Shown here one piece after another: positions 38,609-44,712 of a stretch of DNA of 44,712 bases. Position numbers and translations under genes: made by a program. How positions within the stretch are numbered: the first letter of the stretch is position 1; every line of letters starts with the position of its first letter. The stretch lies in the NCBI GenBank assembly GCA_963618015.1, contig CAVEQS010000021.1, positions 1 through 44,712 on the forward strand, in the 5' to 3' direction. The DNA comes from Apopatocola sp963618015 (GTDB taxonomy: Bacteria > Bacillota > Clostridia > Oscillospirales > Oscillospiraceae). The notes below the pieces were generated by a model. It did no database searches. It worked only from the letters and a program-made list of their open reading frames with translations, and was not told the origin of the DNA.

Positions 38609-38764
38609 ATGCTTTATCGTCAAATGTATTTTCATCTGTTCAGCGCGGTCACGGATGCCCTGCGCCTTCTTCGGGCGGGAGATACGGAGGCGGCGGTGCA
38701 AAGGCTGACCGCCGCACAGCAGGAGACGGAGGAGATGTACCTGTCGGAGAAAGGCGAAGAATAA
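38609..38764 (+). CDS. Small conserved-looking protein (51 aa)
   Basis: ATG 38609 with CAGGAGG eight bases upstream, stop TAA at 38762-38764. The product is one amphipathic helical protein, MLYRQMYFHLFSAVTDALRL then RAGDTEAAVQRLTAAQQETEEMYL. Similar 50-aa proteins (MLYRxMYxxLFNAVTDAI type) are, as I recall, frequent in Firmicutes, often in mobile elements; function unknown. It is divergent from the RHH gene and ends just before a long palindrome. Confidence 0.7.
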   Translation: MLYRQMYFHLFSAVTDALRLLRAGDTEAAVQRLTAAQQETEEMYLSEKGEE

Positions 38765-38770
38765 GACATG

Positions 38771-38826
38771 TTAACGGGGACAGTTCTCTGACAGACTTTT
38801 GTGACAGAGAGAACCGTCCCCGTTGA
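38771..38826. repeat. REP-like palindrome with GGGGAC...GTCCCC arms
   Basis: AACGGGGACAGTTCTCTG on the left and GAGAGAACCGTCCCCGTT on the right form a long imperfect hairpin. Palindromes with GGGGACGGTTCTC ends are widespread in gut bacterial genomes. It lies between the converging 51-aa and bile salt hydrolase genes and could end transcription both ways, though no T-run is seen. Confidence 0.65.
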
Positions 38827-38832
38827 CAATAT

Positions 38833-39807
38833 TCAGTTCTGGTAAAGGATGTCCTCCGGCGCATGCGGGGCAAACCGCTCGAGCGCCGCGGCATCGAGAT
38901 CGCAGCGGTGCATGTCCACGGCGCGGATGCGGCGGTTTTCGTAGGTCGTATAGTAATAGATGCCGCGCTGCGCGCTGCAGCAGGAGGTGTAGATCGTGAG
39001 CTCGTGCTTGCCCGGCTCCACCTCACAGCAGCCGCGCACCTGCTCCACGACGCCGAGAATGTGGAAAAACTGGCTGACGCTCTCCGTTTCCGAATCGCCG
39101 GAAACGGCGTTGGCGCGCGTAAACGCCGCGCGCACAAAGCGCGAACCCGACGAGAGATCGCCGGGGAGCCCGAGCGCTCCCATGCCGCGGCTGTAGGAGC
39201 GCAGATCGAGCGCGGGGGCGAACGTATTTTCCGGCTGCCGCGGGGAGAGCGACTGGTAATCGTTCAGCCGGAAGAGCTGCTGTGGGAACGGCGGGTTGTT
39301 CGTCAAAACCCCGGCGGGGTTATCGTATACGTGCAGGCCGTCCGCCGTGGACTCGATCGTAACGCATTCATCCTTATCCGCGAGCAGCCAGTGGAGCTGC
39401 GCGGCGGGAAGCTGCGCGGAAAACGGCGTGCCGATGAGGTTTGTCTCCGTAAGCAGCGCGCGAGCCTCCGAAACGGAAGCGCACTTCGCGAGCACCCACG
39501 GGATAAACTCAAACTGCGCGATGTCCCGCGCATCGCCGCGCGGCGCGGCGTATACGGCGTTGCCGACGAAGTTCAGCCCTGCCATGCAGAGACCCTTTTC
39601 GTTCATGGCGTCGTAGTAGAGCGGGTAGCCGCCGGCCACGTGCGCCATGCCGAGCAGGGCGTAGTGCTCGCCGAGAGCTGCGCCGCCGCGAAAGGCGAGC
39701 GGGAAGCGCCGGGGCGTTACGACGATCTTCTCGCCGTAGGAAAATTCGTAGTCAAGCGTCCGGCCAAAATAGAAGCCGGAGGTTTTGTATGTGGCGGCTG
39801 TGCACAT
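38833..39807 (-). CDS. bsh: Choloylglycine (bile salt) hydrolase
   Basis: 324 aa, normal length. It cleaves the amide bond of glycine- or taurine-conjugated bile acids (EC 3.5.1.24). Ntn-hydrolase: Met1 is removed to expose nucleophile Cys2 (MCTAATY). GRTLDYEFSYGEKIV holds the catalytic Arg and Asp; MNEKGLCMAGLNF, GVLTNNPPF and GSRFVRAAFTR supply the Asn and Arg; LYTSC-type YTSCCSAQRGIYYYTTYEN is close to the Clostridium perfringens enzyme. No signal peptide. Penicillin V acylase is the alternative in the same family, but the overall match favours bile salts. Monocistronic. Confidence 0.9.
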   Translation of the reverse strand: MCTAATYKTSGFYFGRTLDYEFSYGEKIVVTPRRFPLAFRGGAALGEHYALLGMAHVAGGYPLYYDAMNEKGLCMAGLNFVGNAVYAAPRGDARDIAQFEFIPWVLAKCASVSEARALLTETNLIGTPFSAQLPAAQLHWLLADKDECVTIESTADGLHVYDNPAGVLTNNPPFPQQLFRLNDYQSLSPRQPENTFAPALDLRSYSRGMGALGLPGDLSSGSRFVRAAFTRANAVSGDSETESVSQFFHILGVVEQVRGCCEVEPGKHELTIYTSCCSAQRGIYYYTTYENRRIRAVDMHRCDLDAAALERFAPHAPEDILYQN

Positions 39808-39845
39808 GACGAAATACCTCTTTCTGGACGTTTCGGAGGAATATC

Positions 39846-39960
39846 TCTCCCTCAGTCAGCCTTCGGCTGCCAGCTCCCTCGTCAGAGGGAGCCTTTTTAA
39901 ATCGCCTCCCTCTGACGAGGGAGGTGTCACGGCACTTTGTGCCGTGATGGAGGGAGAGAC
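39846..39960. repeat. Modular intergenic repeat, copy E
   Basis: CTCCCTCAGTCAGCCTTCGGCTG, CTCCCTCGTCAGAGGGAG, short A/T spacer, CCTCCCTCTGACGAGGGAGG, GGCACTTTGTGCC, ATGGAGGGAG. It is the most symmetrical copy: two inward-facing modules. It lies upstream of bsh and just past the end of the GNAT gene. Confidence 0.75.
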
Positions 39961-39984
39961 ATTTTCTCCGTCTTGTAGTATACC

Positions 39985-40476
39985 TCAATCGAGCGCTTTG
40001 TAATACGGACAAATGTCGGCATATGTCCCGTTGTCGAGCTGGAACCCGCCGGGGATCGTGCCGAGCTGCGTGAAGCCGAGCCGTTCGTAGAGATGGCGCG
40101 CGTGCGTATTGAATGCGACGACCGCGTTGAACTGCATGATGCGAAAGCCGAGCGCTTTTGCCTGCGCGAGGCAGTCTTTCACGAGCGCTTCGCCGATGTG
40201 CCCGCCGCGCGCCGTGCCCTTCACGGCGTAGCTCGCGTTTGCGATATGGCCGCAGCGGCCGACGTTGTTCGGGTGCAGGATGTAAAGCCCGAGAATTTCG
40301 CCGCTCTCGTTCACGGCGACGCCGGTATGGCTCTGCGCGGCGAAAAACTCCGCGCCGGTCGTTTCGGTAAGAGGCTCCGTCTGCGGGAAGGCGACGCCGT
40401 CGCGGACGACCTCGTTCCAGATCTCCGCCGCCGCGCCAAGGTCGGCGGGGGTGTATTTTCTTACGGTAATGGTCAT
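39985..40476 (-). CDS. GNAT-family N-acetyltransferase
   Basis: 163 aa. GNAT fold with acetyl-CoA loop ASYAVKGTARGGHIGEALVKDCL and the C-terminal THARHLYERLGFTQLGTIPGGF. That ending is common in the phosphinothricin acetyltransferase-like and YhbS-like groups. Start ATG 40476 has AAAGGAG eight bases upstream; the open frame to 40566 overlaps the MATE gene and is rejected. It lies 23 bp after the MATE stop, so it is probably in one operon with it. Substrate unknown. Confidence 0.86.
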   Translation of the reverse strand: MTITVRKYTPADLGAAAEIWNEVVRDGVAFPQTEPLTETTGAEFFAAQSHTGVAVNESGEILGLYILHPNNVGRCGHIANASYAVKGTARGGHIGEALVKDCLAQAKALGFRIMQFNAVVAFNTHARHLYERLGFTQLGTIPGGFQLDNGTYADICPYYKALD

Positions 40477-40499
40477 GGAAATTGCTCCTTTGGGATATA

Positions 40500-41873
40500 T
40501 CAGTTGTTTTCTGCTCCGGCAGTAAGTTTGCCGAAGCGGGTGAAGAACATGGTGGCTGTCGTGCAAACGGCGAGCGTATCGGAAACGGGCTCGGCGAGGA
40601 ACACGGCGAAGGCGGCGTTTTCAAAGATGCCGAGCCGCGGCAGGATCAGAATGAGCGGGATGAGCAGCAGTACCTTGCGCAGCAGCGCAAGGAAGATCGC
40701 GATCTTCGCCTGCCCGAGCGCAATAAAGCTCTGCTGGCAGGCAATCTGGATGCCGAAAATGCCGCTTGCGGCCATGTATATGCGCATCGCCCACGCGGTG
40801 TAGGCGGAAAGCTCTGCGTCCGGCGTGAAGATTCCGGCAACCGTACCGGGGAGGAACATGCATACCGCCCAGATGAGCATAGACCCCGTGAGGCAGCTTA
40901 CAAACAGGATGCGAAACGTTTCGCGCACGCGCTGTCCGTTCCCTGCGCCATAGCTGAAGCTCATGATGGGCTGCGCGCCCTGCGTGAGACCGTGCAGAAG
41001 CTGCATGGAAAGACTCATCACGGAAGTCAAAATCGTCACCGCGCCGACGGCGGTATCACCGGCGAAGCGGAGGAGCGTCACATTGAAGCTCACCGCGACA
41101 AGGTTTTCCGTGATCTGCATGATAAACGGCGAGAGCCCCAGCGCGAGACAGGGGAGAAGAAGCTTCCCATCCAGCCGCAGATTCTTTGTGCGCAGCCGCA
41201 GCGTGGACTTTTCCGAGCAGAGGAAGCGCACGACCCACGCGCATGAGACCGCCTGCGAAAGGATCGTTGCGAGTGCCGCGCCGCGCACGCCCATGCCGAA
41301 AACGAACATGAACAGCGGATCGAGCACAATGTTGAGTACTGCGCCGATCGTCACGGTGAGCATGCTCGTTGTGGAAAAGCCCTGCGCGGTGATGAAGGCG
41401 TTGAGCCCCAGCGCGAGCTGCACAAAGATCGTGCCGAGACTGTAGATCGTGATGTATTCGAGCGCGTAGGGGAGCGTCGCCTCGCTCGCGCCGAAGAGCC
41501 GGAGGATCGGCGCGGGGAAGAGCTGCATGATGAGCGTGAGCACAAGCGAAATGCCGCAGAGCGTGAACGTACACGTGCCGATAATTCGTTCCGCGCCGTC
41601 CGGATCGCCCTTGCCCAAAAGCATGGATACCCGCGGCGCGCCGCCCGCGCTCACGAGCGCGGCGAACGCCGAGATGATCATGATGGCCGGAAGCGTCACG
41701 CCGACGCCGGTGAGCGCCGCCGCGCCGATGTCCGGCAAGTGGCCGATGTAGACGCGGTCTACAATATTATAAAGAACGTTTACGAGCTGCGCCAATATGG
41801 CCGGGAGCGCCAGACGCCAGAAGAGCTTGCCGACCGGCGCGGTGCCGAGCGCGGGGTTATTTTTCTGTAGCAT
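40500..41873 (-). CDS. MATE-family multidrug/cation antiporter
   Basis: 457 aa, 12 helices expected. NorM/DinF-type exporters use Na+ or H+ gradients to expel organic cations or other compounds. The family marks are ALPAILAQLVNVLYNIVDRVYIGHL at the start, GAALATILSQAVS in the middle, and the second-half repeat QGAQPIMSFSYGAGNGQRV. The two halves show the internal repeat. Start ATG 41873. It appears co-transcribed with the GNAT gene. Confidence 0.92.
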   Translation of the reverse strand: MLQKNNPALGTAPVGKLFWRLALPAILAQLVNVLYNIVDRVYIGHLPDIGAAALTGVGVTLPAIMIISAFAALVSAGGAPRVSMLLGKGDPDGAERIIGTCTFTLCGISLVLTLIMQLFPAPILRLFGASEATLPYALEYITIYSLGTIFVQLALGLNAFITAQGFSTTSMLTVTIGAVLNIVLDPLFMFVFGMGVRGAALATILSQAVSCAWVVRFLCSEKSTLRLRTKNLRLDGKLLLPCLALGLSPFIMQITENLVAVSFNVTLLRFAGDTAVGAVTILTSVMSLSMQLLHGLTQGAQPIMSFSYGAGNGQRVRETFRILFVSCLTGSMLIWAVCMFLPGTVAGIFTPDAELSAYTAWAMRIYMAASGIFGIQIACQQSFIALGQAKIAIFLALLRKVLLLIPLILILPRLGIFENAAFAVFLAEPVSDTLAVCTTATMFFTRFGKLTAGAENN

Positions 41874-41949
41874 GGGAATTCACCTTCTATAAAACTAAAA
41901 ACTTATTATATCACGCCGCGCTGCAAAGAGAAAGAGGGCAAAAGCGCGT

Positions 41950-41978
41950 TGCAAAGAGCGCCCCGGCGCGGTAAAATG
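41950..41978 (+). promoter_or_regulatory. Promoter of the phosphohexomutase gene
   Basis: TTGCAA (41950-41955), 17-bp spacer, TAAAAT (41973-41978). Confidence 0.7.
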
Positions 41979-42011
41979 GATGCGATAAAAAACTTCCGGG
42001 AGGAACGGAAT

Positions 42012-43502
42012 ATGGACTTGGCAAAACTGCAAAACGGCAGCGATGTGCGCGGCGTGGCGCTCGCGGGCGTGGAGGGCGAAGCCGTCACGCTCGACGATGC
42101 GGCGGTGCGCGCCATCGCGGGCGGCTTTGCGCGCTTTCTGCGCGCGCGGCTCGGAAAAGAAAACTTCCGCGTGAGCGTCGGGCGCGATTCGCGCCTTTCG
42201 GGCGAGGCCATCGCCAAAACGCTCTGCGAAACGCTCGCCGCGTGCGGCGCGGCGGTGACCGATCTCGGTCTCTGCACCACCCCGGCGATGTTCATGACGA
42301 CCGTGACGGGGGAGAACCCCTTCGAGGCGGCGGTCATGATCACGGCAAGCCACCTGCCGTGGAACCGCAACGGGCTCAAATTCTTCACCGCCGCGGGCGG
42401 TGCGGAGAGCGCGGACGTGCGCGAAATTCTCCGTCTGGCCGCGGAGGAGACGCCGCTCGCCCCCGGCGGGAGTGTGGCACAGGGCGAATTCATGGAGACC
42501 TATGCCGCCATATTGCGCGAAAAGATCATCGCCGCGGCAAACGGCAGCGAAAAGCCCCTTGCGGGCAAGCGCATCGTGGTAGACGCCGGAAACGGCGCGG
42601 GCGGCTTTTTTGCCGAGCGCGTGCTCGCCCCTCTCGGCGCGGACACGGCCGGCAGCCGCTATCTCGACCCCGACGGGCATTTCCCCAACCATGTGCCGAA
42701 CCCCGAACTGCCGGAGGCCATGGACAGCATCCGCGCGGCGGTGCTCGAAAGCCATGTCGATTTCGGCATCATCTTTGATACCGACGTGGATCGCGCCGGG
42801 GCGGTGCTCTCAGACGGCGAGGAGCTCAACCGCAACCGTCTCATCGCGCTCATCTCCGCCATATTGCTGCGCGAGCACCCCGGCACGGCGATCGTGACCG
42901 ACTCCGTCACCTCCGCGGGGCTTGCGGAGTTCATCGCGTCCCACGGCGGCGTGCACCGCCGCTTCCGCCGCGGCTACCGCAACGTGATCAACGAGGCGCT
43001 GCGCCTCAACGCCGCCGGACACGACTGCCAGCTCGCCATCGAGACCTCCGGCCACGCCGCGCTCAAGGAAAATTTCTTCCTCGATGACGGCGCCTATCTC
43101 GTCACGCGCTTTCTCATGGAGATCGCCGCGGGGCGGGAGCTCGAAAGTCTGCTCGCGGGGCTTCGCGAGCCGGTGGAGAGCCGCGAGTTCCGGCTGAAGA
43201 TCCTCGCGGACGATTTCCGCGCGGCGGGAACCGCGGTGCTCGATTCGCTCACGGAGTATGTGAAGGAACAGCCCGGCTGGAGCATGGCGCCGGATAACTG
43301 TGAGGGTGTGCGCGTGAATCTCGATAAGGCGCACGGCGACGGATGGTTTTTGCTCCGCCTCTCGCTGCACGATCCGATTTTGCCGCTCAACATCGAGAGC
43401 GACAAAGAGCACGGCGCGCGTACGATCGCCCGCGAGCTCGCGCCGTTCCTCGCGCAGCAGACAAATATCGACGCTTCCGCCGCACTGGAATTTACATTGT
43501 AA
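42012..43502 (+). CDS. Phosphoglucomutase/phosphomannomutase-family enzyme
   Basis: 496 aa. Alpha-D-phosphohexomutases interconvert 1- and 6-phosphosugars through a phosphoserine. The active Ser is in TASHLPWNRNGLKFF, where the usual TASHNP has Leu for Asn. The metal-binding loop is DTDVDRAG and the sugar loop ETSGHAA. The C-terminal phosphate-binding loop is not the usual SGTEP form but PLNIESD. This variant form is seen in some clostridial and plant-like homologues, so the substrate is uncertain. Start ATG 42012 has GGGAGGA upstream. Confidence 0.88.
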   Translation: MDLAKLQNGSDVRGVALAGVEGEAVTLDDAAVRAIAGGFARFLRARLGKENFRVSVGRDSRLSGEAIAKTLCETLAACGAAVTDLGLCTTPAMFMTTVTGENPFEAAVMITASHLPWNRNGLKFFTAAGGAESADVREILRLAAEETPLAPGGSVAQGEFMETYAAILREKIIAAANGSEKPLAGKRIVVDAGNGAGGFFAERVLAPLGADTAGSRYLDPDGHFPNHVPNPELPEAMDSIRAAVLESHVDFGIIFDTDVDRAGAVLSDGEELNRNRLIALISAILLREHPGTAIVTDSVTSAGLAEFIASHGGVHRRFRRGYRNVINEALRLNAAGHDCQLAIETSGHAALKENFFLDDGAYLVTRFLMEIAAGRELESLLAGLREPVESREFRLKILADDFRAAGTAVLDSLTEYVKEQPGWSMAPDNCEGVRVNLDKAHGDGWFLLRLSLHDPILPLNIESDKEHGARTIARELAPFLAQQTNIDASAALEFTL

Positions 43503-43597
43503 AGCGCCGCGGCGCATTGTAAAGCCGCGTAAAGGATGTTTGTTTTTCGCTCGGAGACAAACTACACAAAACGCTACAAAAATGCGCCATTGTTCTA

Positions 43598-43626
43598 TTG
43601 CATTTTCCCAATGAAGCGGCTATAAT
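43598..43626 (+). promoter_or_regulatory. Near-consensus promoter of the terminal binding-protein gene
   Basis: TTGCAT (43598-43603), 17-bp spacer, TATAAT (43621-43626). Confidence 0.85.
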
Positions 43627-43677
43627 GTAAAGCACAAATTCCCGCATAGGGAATCATTTTTAGGAGGAAGATAACCC

Positions 43678-44712
43678 ATGAAGAAAGCACTTGCTCTCAT
43701 TCTGGCTCTGGTTATGGTTCTCTCGCTGGCTGCCTGCGGCACCCAGGCCGAGACTCCGGCCACCGAGCCGACGGAAGCTCCGGCCGAACAGCCTGCCGAG
43801 CAGCCCGCTGAGACCGAAGCTGAGCCGAAGGATTACTCCGGCTACACGATCCGCATTTACTCCAACTCCAACTCGACCGAGCGCACCACGTGGCTCATCG
43901 AGGCGGCGAAGGAAGCCGGCTTTACCATCAGCATTGATGATAACAGCGTCATCTCCGGCGACACGGCTGCCATCCAGGCTGCCAACGAGAAGAAGGACGG
44001 CGACATCCTCTTCGGTCTGAACGAGACCCGCTGGGGCCAGGTCGTGGACGGCGTCTACGAGAACCTGTCCCTCGTTGACTGGACTCCGTCCTGGGCGGAT
44101 CAGGTCGGCGAATACAAGTACGACGGCAAGGCCTACGGCCTCGTCATCCAGAACGTCCTGATGCTCTACCGTACCGACGAGCTCGGCACCAACGGCGAGG
44201 AGCTCCACTTTGCCCACTGGGCCGATGTCGTTGACAGCGGCTACACCTGGTACCGCCAGAACAAGGTCGGCGGCACGACCAACGCCAACATCAACTCCGC
44301 CATGCTCTACCCCTTCACCGATCCCACCTCTCCCGCCGGCGGCATCACTGTCGATGGCTGGAAGACCCTGTGGAAGTACTGCGCTGAAGGCAAGTTCGGC
44401 GGCGACGACTGGAAGTACGGCTTTGATCCTCTGAACAAGGGCGACGTTGCTGTTTCCTCGTTCTACTCCTCCTCCCTCTACGGCAAGCTGGACGCCGCGG
44501 CGGAAGGCTCCGAGCACCCCATCACCGATTGCTGGAAGCTCGTCGACATTGACGACGGCACCTACTACATCGCCGAGTACCTCGGCATCCTGAACAAGGA
44601 AGGCCGCACCGAGGAAGAGACCGAAGCCGTCAAGGCGTTCGCCGAGTGGTTCGGCTCTGCCGAGACCCAGGCGACCTGGGCGGAAGAGTTCGACTCCTTC
44701 CCCTGCAACCAG
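43678..44712 (+). CDS. Extracellular solute-binding lipoprotein, 3' end outside the window
   Basis: 345 aa are visible and the frame is open at the edge. Lipoprotein signal MKKALALILALVMVLSLAAC with Cys20 in an LAAC lipobox, then a Glu/Pro/Ala-rich linker (about 21-50). The mature part resembles family 1 (iron, polyamine or thiamine type) binding proteins: DYSGYTIRIYSNSNS, GDILFGLNETRWGQVV, YDGKAYGLVIQNVLMLYRTDEL, and a C-terminal AEWFGSAETQATWAEEF. A permease and ATPase probably follow outside. Codon use is unlike its neighbours (mainly GCC, CTG, AAC and AAG with few GCG/CGC runs), as in highly expressed genes. ATG 43678 has TAGGAGGAAG upstream. Confidence 0.85.
   Translation, partial: MKKALALILALVMVLSLAACGTQAETPATEPTEAPAEQPAEQPAETEAEPKDYSGYTIRIYSNSNSTERTTWLIEAAKEAGFTISIDDNSVISGDTAAIQAANEKKDGDILFGLNETRWGQVVDGVYENLSLVDWTPSWADQVGEYKYDGKAYGLVIQNVLMLYRTDELGTNGEELHFAHWADVVDSGYTWYRQNKVGGTTNANINSAMLYPFTDPTSPAGGITVDGWKTLWKYCAEGKFGGDDWKYGFDPLNKGDVAVSSFYSSSLYGKLDAAAEGSEHPITDCWKLVDIDDGTYYIAEYLGILNKEGRTEEETEAVKAFAEWFGSAETQATWAEEFDSFPCNQ

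Noticed and set aside
38300..38701. 133-aa extended form of the RHH protein
   Set aside because: The extra N-terminus covers the promoter and the start of the divergent small gene; a strong ribosome site supports the 66-aa form.

Overview
The window is about 44.7 kb of GC-rich, gene-dense DNA from a low-GC-phylum (Bacillota/Clostridia) bacterium that itself has high GC, most like a gut Oscillospiraceae. The reasons are: Firmicutes-type genes (ricT next to holB, long-form hpf, a DUF951 gene, LytTR/GHKL two-component genes), clear sigma-A promoters and Shine-Dalgarno sequences, a bile salt hydrolase, and families of short intergenic palindromic repeats common in gut Clostridia. I see no rRNA, tRNA, CRISPR array or insertion sequence. 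The taxonomic placement is inference.

Left part (1-15.7 kb). On the minus strand lie a patatin/GT4 glycosyltransferase fusion, a translationally coupled TIM-barrel protein plus Ldh-family oxidoreductase, a GNAT enzyme, an Mrp-type Fe-S scaffold ATPase, mgtE behind a long structured leader, a DUF951 protein, rarA and a DUF4143 ATPase. On the plus strand lie a 69-aa unknown, nth and an AGCS amino-acid:cation symporter. The holB-ricT pair follows on the minus strand.

Middle part (15.7-30.7 kb). A LytTR response regulator and a frameshifted GHKL kinase precede two ABC half-exporters. The exporter promoter carries a 21-bp-spaced direct repeat that looks like a LytTR operator. A TetR gene, hpf, and a P-type ATPase under a yybP-ykoY (Mn2+) riboswitch come next. 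A three-gene NMT1-type ABC importer is divergent from a Crp/Fnr regulator, and a perfect 14-bp palindrome lies between them at -41.5 from the predicted importer start. The regulator gene overlaps an L,D-transpeptidase gene, which is followed by a 2H phosphoesterase.

Right part (30.7-44.7 kb). A TetR gene is divergent from an overlapping operon: an unknown 4-TM protein, a Cu(I)-type P1B ATPase, and an HMA-SafE membrane protein, with a 30-bp operator between. Immediately downstream is an XRE regulator fused to a complete desulfoferrodoxin (superoxide reductase) module. Then come kup with a terminator in its leader, a ribbon-helix-helix protein, a 51-aa protein, a bile salt hydrolase, a GNAT enzyme, a MATE exporter, a phosphohexomutase and a solute-binding lipoprotein cut by the window edge.

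Taken together, metal and redox handling is a theme (Mg, Mn/Ca, Cu, K, Fe-S, superoxide). The most unusual items are the HTH-superoxide-reductase fusion beside the copper operon, the patatin-glycosyltransferase fusion, the LytTR/ABC circuit with a broken kinase, the riboswitch-controlled ATPase and the modular intergenic repeats.
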